A stretch of 64,000 nucleotides of DNA from Bacteroidota bacterium (GTDB lineage: Bacteria > Bacteroidota > Bacteroidia > Chitinophagales > JADJOU01), in assembly GCA_016713645.1 (NCBI GenBank), contig JADJOU010000011.1:77363-141362 (forward strand), written 5' to 3'. The position numbers and the translations under genes were made by a program. The notes under the pieces are model-generated. The model was not told the origin of the DNA and did not search any database. It saw only the letters and a list, made by a program, of their open reading frames with translations. Of this stretch, positions 1-10,902 are shown piece after piece. Positions within the stretch are counted from its first letter, which is position 1, and every line of letters begins with the position of its first letter.

Positions 1-299
1 AGACCTGCTTCACATAGGATTTGAAATCCGTTGCAGATTCCCCAAACTTTTCCACCGCGATTTGCAAAGTCGATGACAGACTCCATGATTGGTGAGAATC
101 GCGCAATAGCGCCCGTTCTCAAATAATCGCCAAATGAAAAACCACCTGGAAGCATGATGCAATCCTCTGTAGTAAATTGACTGATATCGCTGTCTTTATG
201 CCACAACTCGTGGACTTCTTGTCCCATCACGTCTTTCAAAACATGAATTAAATCTTTATCACAATTAGACCCGGGGAAAATGATTACACCAAATTTCAT
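1..299 (-). CDS. purQ: Phosphoribosylformylglycinamidine synthase subunit PurQ (N-terminal part, cut by window edge)
   Basis: The reverse strand encodes the first about 99 residues of the glutaminase subunit of FGAM synthase, which supplies ammonia from glutamine to PurL in step four of purine synthesis. It starts at the ATG complementary to 297-299 (MKFGVIIFPGSNCDKDL). Class I amidotransferase marks are the PGSNCD start, PGGFSFGDYLRTGAIAR and the nucleophile elbow GICNGFQ, whose Cys is the catalytic residue. The His/Glu of the triad lie beyond the left edge. A separate PurQ fits the short form of PurL found at 40275-42490 in this window. The gene is divergent from mutS2 with about 230 bases between. 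Confidence 0.93.
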   Translation of the reverse strand, partial: MKFGVIIFPGSNCDKDLIHVLKDVMGQEVHELWHKDSDISQFTTEDCIMLPGGFSFGDYLRTGAIARFSPIMESVIDFANRGGKVWGICNGFQILCEAG

Positions 300-529
300 A
301 TAAAAAATTAGAAAGAGCGAATGTACATAAATATTGAGAAATTGAAAGGGCATAAAATGGGATTAGGCTTTTTTAACAGGCAATACTTGATTAATTTGTG
401 CGCTATGTCAACTTTCCCATGAATGATAGAACCAATCTATTCAGCTATATTTGAGGGTTTCTTTTTAAATTTGCACCCTAAATTAGGCTTGTTTTCAAAC
501 GAATTGAGTTTTGTTTGAATGTATCGATT

Positions 530-2893
530 ATGTTTTTATATCCAGAAAAAATTATATCTACCCTTCATATTGACCAAATTAAAAATTGGGTCACGGATTA
601 TTGTCTCTCGTCTTTGGGAAGAGAGAGAATTGCATCGCAAAGTGCTTATGTCAGCAATATAGAATTAGAGCGCGAACTGCGCAAAGTGAATGAATATAAG
701 AATTTGTTGATCATGGGCATTCCCTTTCCCACAGACGGTTACCATGATTTGAAAGAGGATTTGAAATATGTGCATATCGAGAATTACGTCTTGGATGCAG
801 AGCAGTTTATTCGAATCAAATCGAGTGTCATAGCCATTGAACAAATCCATCAATTTTTTAAGAGCAGACAGGATAAAGGGGAGTTTCCGCTAATGGAAGC
901 GATCATTCGCCTGGCTTTTTTGATAAAAAATCATCGCGATTATTCAGCAAGTTTTTGATGAAAAGTCAGAGATAAAATCTTCAGCGAGTAAGGAATTGCA
1001 AGAGATTCGATCGCTCAAACAATCTAAATACCATCAAATCGAGCGCGCATATAAATCGGCCTTGCAAGAATTGTCCGCAAAGGGTTATTTGACAGATAGC
1101 GAAGAGACCGTTCGGAATGGGCGACGCGTGTTCTCGGTGCATGCGGAGTACAAGCGCAGCTTTTCGGGAATTATTCATGATTTATCCGATACGGGCAAGA
1201 CGGTATTTATGGAGCCAGAACAGGTTGTTCACTACAACAACCAATTGGCGGAGATTGAGCGCGAAGAGGCACATGAGATTCGAAAGATTTTGAAAAAGTT
1301 GACGGATGAAATCAAAGTGTATAAGCCGCTTTTGGAGCAATACGTCGAGATATTTGCACAATACGACGCCTTGCGTGCCAAGGCGAAATTGGCAGTGGCC
1401 ATGCAAGCAAATATGCCAAGAATTTCGAATCAACCCGTCATTCGATTGACAAAGGCCTATCATCCGATATTGAAAGTGCAAAACAATTTGGCGAGTAAAA
1501 AGACCATTCCATTTACCGTGGATATGCAAGCTGGAAAGCCCGTGCTCATGATCAGCGGACCCAATGCGGGCGGTAAATCTGTCACCATGAATGCCATTGG
1601 TTTATTGCATTGGATGGTTCAATTCGGTCTATTGATTCCTGCAGAAGAGCAGTCCGAAGTATATGTATTCAGCCAATTATTTGCCGATGTGGGCGATGCG
1701 CAATCCATCGAAGATGAATTGTCGACCTATAGTTCCAAGTTGAAATTCATGAAGTATTTCATTGAGAGAGCGGATGAAAAGACTTTGATACTCATCGATG
1801 AATTTGGAAGTGGCACGGATCCTTTATTTGGAGGGGCGATTGCACAGACTGTTTTGAATCAATTGATCGATAAAAAAGCTTTTTGTGTCATCACCACGCA
1901 TTTTGGAAATTTGAAAACATTTAGTGCGCAGCATCCGAAAATTATGAATGCATGCATGTTGTTTGATGAGGCTCAATTGTCGCCGACCTATCAATTGTCG
2001 ACGGGTAAGCCGGGTAGTTCATATACTTTTGAAATCGCCTCAAAGAGCGGATTCAATGCGGATTTTATTCAACAAGCAAAAGCATTGGCGAATACACAGC
2101 AAGTGCAATACGATCGATTATTGAATCAATTGGAACAGCGGGAAGTCACGTTGAATAAGGAGATTGATTCTCTCAAGGCAGAGCAAAAGAATTTGCAAGA
2201 ACAGATTAAAAAGTGGAAGCGATTGAATGAAGATTTGGATATCAATCGAAAGCGTATTCAATATGAGCGATTGACAGAGCGCAATTCCATTGAAAACGAG
2301 AAGAAGAAGCATTTACAAGAATTTATAGCAGAGATAAAAAATCAAAAGAAAGAAGAGGTATTGCTCGAAGCGAAAAAGGAAATTGAGGCGAAGACATTGG
2401 AGCAATCGCAAAATATGAAAAGCCTGTATCGGAAGATGCATCAGCGCGAATCGGCATTGCCGATTCATGTGGAGATAAAGTGAAATTTATCGAGACCAAT
2501 GCCATTGGGATTGTGGAGGAAATCAAACGCAACAAAGCGACGGTGCTCTTTGGGAATATTCGCTCTGTTATACCGATGGAAGATTTGATTTTGGATATTT
2601 CCAAAGACAATCAAGTCGGGATGAATAAGCGAAAAATGGATTTGAAAGATAGGGAGCAAATCTCCAATGAATTGGATTTAAGGGGCATGTTTCAGCAAGA
2701 GGCGATGCAGGAATTAGAACAGTTTATCGATCGAGCTTTGCTCAACAATGTTTGGCAGTTCAAAATTATTCATGGCACAGGGGTATTGAAGAAAGCGGTA
2801 TGGAATGCACTGCGCAATTTTAAACAATTGGATAAGTATTATCACCCATCAAAAGAGTCTGGGGGTGAGGGCGCGACAGTTGTTCAAGTCTAA
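530..2893 (+). CDS. mutS2: Endonuclease MutS2 (MutS-like ATPase with C-terminal Smr nuclease domain), two frame breaks
   Basis: MutS2 binds branched DNA or collided ribosomes and uses a C-terminal Smr domain for cleavage or subunit splitting. Three fragments together give about 790 residues, the normal family length. The start is the ATG at 530 (MFLYPEKIISTLHIDQIKNW), better than an upstream TTG. Visible parts: the Walker A loop GPNAGGKS near residue 343, Walker B LILIDEFGSGTDP, the ABC-type TTHFGNLK, a long charged coiled coil (about 2100-2400), and the Smr part with DLRG and HGTGVLKK. Breaks lie near 915-932 (T6/A6 runs) and at 2471-2472, where adding one G restores HVGDKVKF, the canonical GDxVK entry to the C-terminal part. 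The GTGA overlap at 2480-2483 is therefore probably not a real gene boundary. Confidence 0.9.
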
Positions 2894-2934
2894 TTTAATT
2901 TGTAGCGCAAAACATATATTTAATAATAGAAATC

Positions 2935-3387
2935 ATGGAAATGAATGAAGAGAAAAAGCAGTCGACATTAGAAGATTTTAAGTATCACTGCGAAGTGCCA
3001 TTGCGGTGGAAAGATGTGGATCAATTTGGACACGTGAATAATGCCAATTATTTAACCTTTTTTGAGATTGCACGTTTTTTTTATTGCCGAGATGTATGTC
3101 AATGGAATTGGGATATCGATAAATTTATCATCGCTTCGATTCATGTGGATTATTTGAGGCCCATCTTTTTTCCAAATAAAACGAAAGTCTATTTGCGCAT
3201 TCCCAAAATAGGAGAGAAGAGTTTTGAATTTGAGTATATTGTCACCACAGAGAAGAATGGGGTGGAGAAAATCGCCTCGCGTGGGGTTTCTGTTCAAGTG
3301 ATGTATGATTTGGCAAACCAAAAGACGATATCTGTACCAGACCGGTTAAAAAAGCTGATTGAGGACTTTGAGACGGGGAAATCATAA
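2935..3387 (+). CDS. Acyl-CoA thioesterase, 4-hydroxybenzoyl-CoA thioesterase (hotdog) family
   Basis: This 150-residue single hotdog-fold protein matches the YbgC/FadM type of cytoplasmic acyl-CoA thioesterases. The signature is WKDVDQFGHVNNANYLTFFE at residues 25-44; Asp29 is the likely catalytic acid and the GHVNN stretch forms the substrate-binding turn. The length is typical (130-150). It starts 41 bases after mutS2 on the same strand and may be cotranscribed with it. The frame is intact, unlike its neighbours. The natural acyl substrate cannot be told from sequence. A second ATG two codons downstream is also possible. Confidence 0.85.
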   Translation: MEMNEEKKQSTLEDFKYHCEVPLRWKDVDQFGHVNNANYLTFFEIARFFYCRDVCQWNWDIDKFIIASIHVDYLRPIFFPNKTKVYLRIPKIGEKSFEFEYIVTTEKNGVEKIASRGVSVQVMYDLANQKTISVPDRLKKLIEDFETGKS

Positions 3388-3401
3388 ATTTGCATGAATA
3401 A

Positions 3402-3433
3402 ATTGCATAATTACTTCTAGTATCGTATTTTTG
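3402..3433 (+). promoter_or_regulatory. Candidate Bacteroidota sigma-70 type promoter
   Basis: A perfect -7 element TATTTTTG (TAnnTTTG consensus) lies at 3426-3433 with ATTG at 3402-3405 as the -33 element, 20 bases apart. It sits about 20 bases before the ATG at 3452, so it would give a short leader for the large secreted protein gene. Confidence 0.5.
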
Positions 3434-3451
3434 TAATCTAAATACTTGTTG

Positions 3452-6400
3452 ATGAAACAAATCTACTTTCTCATTTCTATTTTTTTCTTTATTATCTCTT
3501 GTAAGACGGTTGAGCACAAAGTCTCATCACTTTACAAGCCTTCACGGTCATTGCCAACAGATGAACCAGCGGCGATGTTTTCGTGGGAATATGAGCGCGT
3601 GAAGAATCCCATTACGGGTGATGCTTCCAAGCAACATCTTGTGGACATATACAATCAAATCCAAGAAGCGAATAAATATGGGAGTCGCGCCGCGGTTCCT
3701 GATGTTATATGGAAGGAGCGAGGTCCTAATAATATTGGCGGGCGAACGAGAACAATCATTTTTGACTTAAAGGATACGACAAAGAAGCGCGTGTTTGCGG
3801 CATCTGTTGGAGGAGGATTGTTTCGATGCGATAATATCGATTCGACGATTCCCACATGGAATAAAATCAATGATTTTTTTAGCAATTTGGCTGTAACCAC
3901 GATAGCCCAAAATCCAACTTTTCCCGATACAATTTATTTTGGTACAGGGGAAGGTTTTTTAAATGCGGATGCTATTGGCGGAGCTGGTGTTTGGCGAACT
4001 GCAGATAACGGGCAGACTTGGGTTCAGTTGCCTTCTATTATGAATGGAAGTGTGCCATTTCGCATTAATCGAATGGCTGTGACAAAGAAAGGAGTGGTTT
4101 ACGCTGCAACTAATTTGGGCTTGTATAAATCGATCAATGGCGGAAATACTTGGATAACTGAATTGCGAACAACAGGCACCGCACCAACTGTTGCGAGCAA
4201 TACTGGATTTGATGTAAAGGTTGCACAAAACGATGATGTGTATTATGCCTGCAGCACTCAGGTATGGCGATATTCAAATGTAGCAAAAACATGGACCAAT
4301 GTTAGCCCACCAGGTTCTTTTGCCCGCATTGAAATTGGATGTGCTCCGTCGGATTCCAATTTTGTTTATTTGCTATGTCAGGGAAACTCGGGATCTGCTG
4401 CTGTAACAGGCTTTTTCTCCTCAAATAGTAGAGGTGGAACATGGAGGTCGCGCGCTATTCCTTTGGTTTATGATCAAGCGGCGACAGCTACAACTGAATT
4501 GTCAAGAGGTCAGGCCTGGTACGATTTATGTATCGCAGTGGATCCACTTACTCCTACAACTGTCTATGCAGGCGGTATAGAATATATTAAATCTATCGAT
4601 ACGGGTGCAACCTATAAGCAAATTACGGCTTGGTCATTGTTTGCCATTCCTGGCGCATCTAATATCACGAGCAATCAAGCGATGCATTCTGATCACCACG
4701 CATTGGTATTTAAGCCGGGGTCTAATTCATTTGCACTTTTCGGTGGAGATGGGGGAATATATCGCTCTTTGAATATGCAACTCGTCTGGCCATCTTTGCC
4801 TACGTACAAGGCCATTAATAACAACTACAATGTCACCCAGTTTTATTCTTGTGCTATCGCCAATGTTCAAGCATCTAATAATATGCTTGGAGGTGCACAA
4901 GACAATGGTTCTTTGAAATACAATGCACCCAGTGTAAATGCAGTTGTCGAAGTAACTGGAGGCGATGGTTGTTATACCTTCATCGATCAAAATAACAGCA
5001 ATAATCAAATTACATCCTATGTGCGCAATAACTACTTTTAAATCGACAAATGCAACCAATTTTTCGGTTGTAACAGGGTCAAACAATTCGGGAAGCTTCG
5101 TCAATCCGACAGAGTTGGATGGAGTGAATGACATCATGTATTCCAATGGTGGAACGAATATCTTATCTCGATGGACCAATGTATTCGGAGCTGTTTCAAG
5201 GACAAATATCACCTTGAACAATATCAATGCCACAGGAATTGGAACGATTACCCATATCAAATCATCGCCCAATAATCCGACGACCTTGTATATTGGGACA
5301 AGTGCAGGAAGGGTTTATCGCGTGAAGAATGCAAATACCATAACTTCACCTTTTATTCCTGACACCATGGCTGTCTCAGCATTTGGCGGAAGAATTTCAT
5401 CTATTGAAATTCGCAAAGCGGCTAATGGATTGGATGATACCATGTTGATTACCCAATCTAGTTATGGTCTCGGCAATAGTGTTTTGGTCACGACGAATGG
5501 AAGTGCTGGAACACCTCCAACTTGGATAGATATTGATAATGCGACTCTGCCAGACATGCCGATCAATTGGTGTTTATTTGCTCCTGTTTCTAAAGCGCAG
5601 GAAGTGATGCTGGCGACAGAGATGGGCATATTTACCTGCGATAATATTTTCGCCGCTTCGCCAGTGTGGGGACAGAGCATTACTGGCTTTGCCAATGTGC
5701 GCGTGGATATGATAAAGATGAGATCAGCAGATAGTGTGATTGTTGCAGGAACGCACGGCAGGGGAATTTTCACCACGGATAAATACACGGCTCCAAGAGC
5801 CAATTTTTCAGCGAATAAATTGGTTACTTATATTGCGGGGCCCGTTCAATTTTTCAATGAAAGTGTTAAATCGACTTCTTGGCAATGGGATTTTGACAAT
5901 AATGGAAGCATCGATGATACCACAGAAAATCCCATCTGGTCTTATGGTACAGCTGGAATGAAAACAGTTAAATTAATTGTGAATGGCGGAGTCAACTCTT
6001 TTACGCGCAATTTATATATCCAAGTATTGCCCAATCGCGGCTTGCCTTATACGCTTGCACAAGGAGGTAATTTTGAGTCAAACTTTACAGATTTTGGCGC
6101 GATTACCGTATCGGGTTCTGCATGGCAAAGAGGGAGTTCACTTATTGCAGCAAAAAGTGGCACTGCCTCTGGGACAAATGCATGGGTGACTGATTTGACA
6201 GCGACGAATTACAGCAATTTAACGGAATCATACCTGTATACTCCTTGTTTCAATATGAGCGCAAATGCCTTGGATACCATTCAGTTTTTTCTTAAAAATG
6301 CATTTGAAATCAGCTATGATGGCATGCGCGTGGAGTATTCGACAGATTTGGGAGCAACATGGATACCGCTATCAACTGCTGTGAAATCAGGTTGGTATGA

Positions 6401-7646
6401 TTATGCGAATCCGAATAATGATCGACCTTTTCCACAAAATCAAGCCTATTTTAATGCCAATAATACGGGATTTAACAAAAAACTATTCAGCATCTCCTTT
6501 TTGACTGGCAATAAAACGGTGGCCTTTAGATTTGCCTTTAAGTCTGATTTTTCAGCAACTGCCGCTGGAGCAGCATTGGATGATTTTTCTATTAGCTCGA
6601 CAGCGATTACCTCCCCCTACCAGCACATCGAAACGGCGCTTTGTTCAAAGAGCGAATACCTCAATGCCAATGATTCTGTCATATTTTACTCCCCGAATGG
6701 AAAGATCATGGCGGTCATCAAGAATCAAACTGCTCATAATTACGGTTTGACAAAAGTGGAAATTGATGGCACAGGTATCGCGCCTAGAAATTATTCCATC
6801 AATACGACCAATCAATCAAAAATATCTGGAAAGACCTATGCTGTAAATCCTTCGGTAAATGATACAGCAGGGGTATATTCAGCAAAATTCTTTTACACAA
6901 ATGAGGAAATTCAAGCTTGAAGGATACGACGGGCTACAATTTCGATGCCGCTAAATTGTTCAAGTGCCCGAATCGCATAGATTCTGGACTATTGTCAAAT
7001 GCAGTATATGGCACATCACCTGCTTTTGCATTGTATAATGCGGCAGATTCTTCCATTGCGGGAATTTTAATACTGGATTCAGTGGATTTGCCTTTGGTGG
7101 TTCATCTACCTTATTGCCGGTTATTTTATTGGAATTTACAGGGCTAAATGACCAATTACAATCAATTAAATTGGATTACCAGTTCGGAGAAAAATAACGA
7201 GAAATTCGACATTGAGCGGAGTGCGAATGGCATTGATTACGCTAAAATTGGAGAGGTAAAGGGAAGTGGAAATAGCATTATTCAGCGCAAATACCGGTTT
7301 GATGATTTAAAACTAGATGATGCACCTATTCATTATTATCGCTTGAAACAAGTGGATTTTGATGGTCAATTTGAATATTCCAAGATAATAGCGATTTCAC
7401 AAAAGACCTTGGATCAAATTTCGAGTGTATCCAAATCCGGCGAAATCGACGATTCACCTCGATTTGAATGGGACGAGTGGATTTCAATACAAATTGTATA
7501 ATGCCGGAATGACATTGATGGGGCAAGGCTTAAGCGCCAATTCAAGTTTGAATCTATCCATCGAAGATTATCCTAAAGGGTATTATTTTGTGGAGATTGA
7601 GCGCGATGGGGTATTTTTAGAGCGAGTGAAGTTTACAAAGGAATAG
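3452..7646 (+). CDS. Large secreted BNR/sortilin-like beta-propeller protein with PKD domain and T9SS type A sorting domain; several frame breaks
   Basis: About 1,390 residues when the fragments (3452-5041, 4965-6920, 6917-7147, 7148-7501, 7425-7646) are joined. The start MKQIYFLISIFFFIISC is a signal sequence with a weak lipobox (Cys17). Next come BNR/sortilin-type propeller repeats with Asp-box-like turns such as GVWRTADNGQTW and YKSINGGNTW. A PKD domain is marked by WQWDFDNNGSIDDTTENP (about 5880-5940), followed by a jelly-roll-like stretch. The end has the usual pre-sorting segment NNEKFDIERSANG and a T9SS tail from YPNPAKS (about 7425) to the last KFTKE. Breaks lie near 5000, 6917, 7060-7078 and 7140-7160; between the last two the true frame reads FSGFAFGGSSTLLPVILLEF. 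Export across both membranes by T9SS is likely. A specific enzymatic activity is not evident. Confidence 0.82.
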
Positions 7647-7812
7647 GGAATTATACTGCTAGGGCTTATTAGCAATGGATAATGGTCAAACTAGACAAGC
7701 GCGATTAGCATAAAAAATACATTCATAGAGGATTAATCGCGATGATTCTTAGGGGGGATTCAAAATATATGTTATTTTTGCCCTCTCATTTTGAATTTAT
7801 TAAAATAAAAAT

Positions 7813-8923
7813 ATGGCAAAGTCAACCAAAGAGGTTAAGGAAAAGCATTCAAATCAATCTTGAGAAAAGAGGATTTGGCTTTCTTAGAGGAGTATTTAAA
7901 CAATGCATCACCAACGGGTTTTGAAGCAGAAGGACAAAAAATTTGGTTGAAATACCTCAAACCATATATCGATGAATATACCGTAGATTCTTATGGAACT
8001 GTCGTAGGTGTAATCAATCCAAAAGCGCCTTTTAAAGTTGTCATTGAAGCACATGCAGATGAAATTGGCTGGTTTGTCAGTCATATAGCGGATGATGGAT
8101 TATTGCATGTTGTAAGAAATGGCGGTTCTGATCATCTCTTAGCGCCTTCTAAATGGGTGAATATTCACACAAAAAAGGGGTTGTAAAGGGATTTTTTGGT
8201 TGGCCAGCTATCCATACGCGCAAAACGGCAAAAGAGGACAAGCCAGAATTGACTAATATCTTCATCGATTGCGGTGCGCGCACGAAAAAAAGCAGAGGCA
8301 CTCGGCGTTCATATCGGTTGTGTGGTGACCTATCCAGACACCTTCCACCATATGAATAATCGATATTTTGTGGGAAGAGCCTTGGACAATAGAATTGGAG
8401 GATTTATGATTAGTCAAGTCGCTCGTTTGTTGAAAGAGAATAAGAAAAATTGCCTTTTGGCTTGTATATCGTCAATTCTGTTCAAGAAGAAGTGGGCTTG
8501 AATGGAGCAAAGATGATTGCGGAGAGTTTAAAGCCAAATGTGGCTATTATTACTGATGTGGCGCATGATACAACGACTCCTATGATCAATAAAAGAGAGT
8601 ATGGCGATTATAAATGCGGTGGAGGCCCAATCTTGACTTATGCAGCAGCAGTGCACAATAAATTATTGAATATGATTATTGATACGGCGGATAAGCACAA
8701 GATTCCATTCCAGAGAGATGCCGCTTCAAGAGGCACAGGAACGGATACGGATGCATTTGCATTCGCAGCGGGCGGCATTCCATCGGCATTGATTTCATTG
8801 CCTTTGAGGTATATGCACACGACGGTGGAGACGGCAGATCAACACGATGTAGAGCATGTGATTAAATTGATGTATGAGACCTTACTTCAGTTGGATCCGA
8901 AATTTAATTTTAAATATTTATAA
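7813..8923 (+). CDS. M42 family metallopeptidase (glutamyl aminopeptidase-like), at least four frame breaks
   Basis: Cytoplasmic di-metal aminopeptidase of the PepA/FrvX/endoglucanase-M family, about 360 residues when assembled. Metal and catalytic motifs are all readable: EAHADE (first His ligand), GRALDNRIGG (bridging Asp), VQEEVG (catalytic Glu pair), TDVAHD and RYMHTTVE. Start is probably the ATG at 7813 (MAKSTKEVKEK) with a break before LRKEDLAFLEEYL; a TTG at 7860 is the alternative. Three breaks are in homopolymers: GGGG at 8177-8180 (one G short, restoring HTKKGVVKGFFGW), A7 at 8285-8291, and A5 at 8445-8449 (one A short, restoring KKLPFGLYIVN). Because every catalytic motif survives, this looks like a working gene with sequence errors. 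A perfect -7 element TATTTTTG lies at 7773-7780. Confidence 0.88.
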
Positions 8924-8989
8924 TAAGAGAATAGAATAGGGCATTGACGCTGATTTTTAGTTCATTTGCGAAAATTATTTGAAATAATT

Positions 8990-9020
8990 CTTGTAAATAA
9001 GAAAAAAAGTTGGATATTTG
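8990..9020 (+). promoter_or_regulatory. Candidate promoter of the rpmB-rpmG operon
   Basis: CTTG at 8990-8993 and GATATTTG at 9013-9020 are 19 bases apart, matching the Bacteroidota -33/-7 layout with partial consensus (two -7 mismatches). It ends about 30 bases before the rpmB start. Confidence 0.4.
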
Positions 9021-9052
9021 CCACTCGTTTTAAAAAATCAATCTATAAGGCA

Positions 9053-9294
9053 ATGGCAAGAGTTTGTGATCTTACTGGAAAAACATCGATGAAAGGGCAC
9101 TATGTGTCGCATTCTAATGTAAAACAATAAGAAGATTTTATCCAAATCTTCAATTAAAGAAATTCTTCGTTCCTGAATTGGATCAGTGGATTCAATTGAA
9201 AGTATCAACATCTGCAATGCGCACGATTGATAAAAAAGGAATTTTTCAATATTTGAAAGAACTTCAAAAAAAAGGTGAAGTACAATTAGGGTAA
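9053..9294 (+). CDS. rpmB: 50S ribosomal protein L28 (one frame break)
   Basis: The start MARVCDLTGKTSMKGHYVSH and the continuation RRFYPNLQLKKFFVPELDQW are unmistakable bL28. The gene is split by one missing A in the run at 9121-9124: reading AAAAACA gives NVKTIRRFYPN, whereas the sequence as given hits TAA after NVKQ. Corrected length is about 80 residues, normal for the family. bL28 is a component of the large ribosomal subunit near the E site. It heads a compact operon with rpmG 18 bases downstream and the DUF4295 gene. Too short and broken to be found by a simple reading-frame scan. Confidence 0.92.
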
Positions 9295-9312
9295 TCATAA
9301 AATAATAAAGCA

Positions 9313-9501
9313 ATGGCAAAGAAAAGCAAAGGCAATAGAATACAAGTAATCATGGAGTGCACCGAGCATAGAGATAGCGGTATGCCAGGTACTTCTAGAT
9401 ATATTACTGTTAAAAACAGAAAAAACACACCGGATAGAATTGAATTGAAAAAATACAATCCTATTTTGAGAAGATATACTATTCACAAAGAAATTAAATA
9501 A
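9313..9501 (+). CDS. rpmG: 50S ribosomal protein L33
   Basis: 62-residue bL33, start MAKKSKGNRIQVIMECTEH and tail YNPILRRYTIHKEIK, both typical of Bacteroidota L33. Only one Cys remains (Cys in MECTEH), so this is a zinc-free (C-minus) form. The frame is intact. It follows rpmB by 18 bases and precedes the DUF4295 gene by 9 bases, the standard Bacteroidota order. Confidence 0.95.
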   Translation: MAKKSKGNRIQVIMECTEHRDSGMPGTSRYITVKNRKNTPDRIELKKYNPILRRYTIHKEIK

Positions 9502-9510
9502 TAAATAGCC

Positions 9511-9678
9511 ATGGCAAAAGTTTCAAAAAACGCGAAAACAAACCGTCAAGCACAAGAAGGTTCTAAAGACTGGGTTAAGGTAATCGTTGCAGTTAAGTCT
9601 CCAAAATCTGGTGCTTACCAGTTCAAAGAGAAAATCATTCACAAAGATACTGTGAAGGATTATTTAGCTAAAAACTAA
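9511..9678 (+). CDS. DUF4295 family small basic protein (ribosome-associated, Bacteroidota-specific)
   Basis: 55-residue Lys-rich protein with the family core VKSPKSGAYQFKEKIIHKD and a tail ending in LAKN. The family is confined to Bacteroidota and lies with rpmB and rpmG. From memory it has been reported as a large-subunit ribosomal protein in Flavobacterium; treat that as recollection rather than something shown here. Its place 9 bases after rpmG and just before a terminator supports a ribosomal role. The frame is intact. ATG at 9511, stop at 9676-9678. Confidence 0.85.
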   Translation: MAKVSKNAKTNRQAQEGSKDWVKVIVAVKSPKSGAYQFKEKIIHKDTVKDYLAKN

Positions 9679-9702
9679 TCATTTAATCTATAGAAATATA
9701 TT

Positions 9703-9741
9703 AAAAGCTCTACTTGTATAAAAATAAGGAGAGCTTTTTTT
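9703..9741 (+). terminator. Rho-independent terminator after the L28-L33-DUF4295 operon
   Basis: AAAAGCTCT at 9703-9711 pairs with AGAGCTTTT at 9730-9738 around an 18-base loop, followed by more Ts. It starts 24 bases after the DUF4295 stop codon. Confidence 0.8.
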
Positions 9742-9748
9742 GTTTTTG

Positions 9749-9800
9749 CCCCCTAGCCCCCGAAAGCCCCCTAGCCCCCGAAGGGGGAATGGCTGACGCG
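9749..9800. repeat. GC-rich interspersed hairpin repeat (CCCCCGAAGGGGG family), copy 1
   Basis: Two units of CCCCTAGCCCCCGAA in tandem; the second continues into GGGGGAATGGCTGACGCG. The core CCCCCGAAGGGGG is a small hairpin. The same core plus the GAATTGCTGACGCG tail recurs at 12990 and 13117, with degraded copies near 12441-12486. It stands out sharply from the AT-rich surroundings. Confidence 0.75.
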
Positions 9801-9938
9801 AGATAGATTGACTAAGAAACAAATTCCACTAATAAAAAAATAGCATTATTTCAAATTCTTAATTTTTAAAAATAGCTTAATTTTTAATTCTTAATTTGTA
9901 ATTCAAAATTCACAATTCAAAATTCATAATTCCTCCAC

Positions 9939-10897
9939 ATGGCATTCTGGGATATATTCACAAAAGATAAAAAAGAGGACTTGGACAAGGGTTTAGAGAA
10001 GACCAAAGAGGGTTTCTTTTCTAAAATCACCAAGGCAATCGCTGGTAAATCGACCATCGATGTTTCTGTATTGGATGAAATTGAAGAGGCATTGATCAGT
10101 GCGGATGTGAGTTTGTCGACCACCGTGAAAATCATCGATAAATTAGAAGCGCGGGTTAAATCGGATAAGTTTTTAACGGAAAAAGAATTGTATAGTTTTC
10201 TCAAAGAAGAGATCAGCGCCCTGATGCAGGCGAATGGAACTTCTGATATGGATTCCATTATTCCCAAGAGCGATGCGAAACCATATGTCATCATGGTTGT
10301 AGGCGTGAATGGTGTGGGCAAGACGACGACCATAGGTAAGATCGCGAACCAACTCAAAGAAGCGGGACAATCTGTGGTATTGGGAGCGGGCGATACATTC
10401 CGCGCAGCGGCGGTCAATCAATTGAAAATTTGGGGCGAGCGAAGTGGAGTGCCTGTCATTGAAAAAGGACAAGATGCAGACCCTTCTGCAGTGGCATTTG
10501 ATGCACTCAATAGCGCAGTGGCGCGAAAAGCAGATGTCGTCATCATCGATACGACGGGCCGATTGCACAATAAATTGGGATTGATGGATGAATTGGCAAA
10601 GATTAAAAGAGTCATGAAAAAGGTCATTCCTGATGCACCGCACGAAGTGCTTTTGGTTCTTGATGCCTCAACGGGTCAGAATGCGATTAATCAGGTGAGA
10701 GAGTTCTCTACAGCAACGGATGTAAACGCCATTGCTTTAACTAAACTAGACGGCACGGCGAAAGGCGGTGTGGTCTTGAGTATATCGGATCAATTTAAAT
10801 TCCCATCAAGTATATCGGCGTAGGAGAGAAGATCCATCAATTGCAATTATTCAACCGCAAGGCATTTGTGGATGCGATGTTTGATGGCAAAGCGTAG
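9939..10897 (+). CDS. ftsY: Signal recognition particle receptor FtsY (one frame break near the end)
   Basis: SRP receptor GTPase that docks ribosome-SRP complexes at the inner membrane for cotranslational insertion. About 319 residues after correction. The N domain is at residues 30-95; the G domain has P-loop GVNGVGKTTTIGKIA (about 113-127), DTFRAAA, DTTGR and TKLDGTAKGG. There is no acidic A domain, as in other Bacteroidota. A missing A in the run at 10797-10799 ends the frame early at 10823. Adding it gives IPIKYIGVGEKIHQLQLFN and the normal ending MFDGKA at 10897. It lies downstream of the ribosomal-protein operon, separated by a terminator and an AT-rich spacer with AATTCAAAATTC-like short repeats. 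Confidence 0.93.
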
Positions 10898-10902
10898 GAA
10901 GT

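Noticed and set aside
466..473. Promoter for mutS2 at a perfect TAAATTTG
   Set aside because: The -7 match is good, but the nearest TTTG is only 12 bases upstream, too close for a -33 element, so it was not listed as a feature.
2465..2500. Natural split of mutS2 into two coupled genes with a GTGA overlap
   Set aside because: Adding one G at 2471-2472 restores the conserved GDKVKF entry to the C-terminal part, so the overlap is better explained as a one-base deletion.
7800..8923. Programmed ribosomal frameshifting in the M42 peptidase and others
   Set aside because: Breaks need both directions of shift, occur several times per gene at plain homopolymers, and lack slippery heptamers with downstream structures I could recognise.
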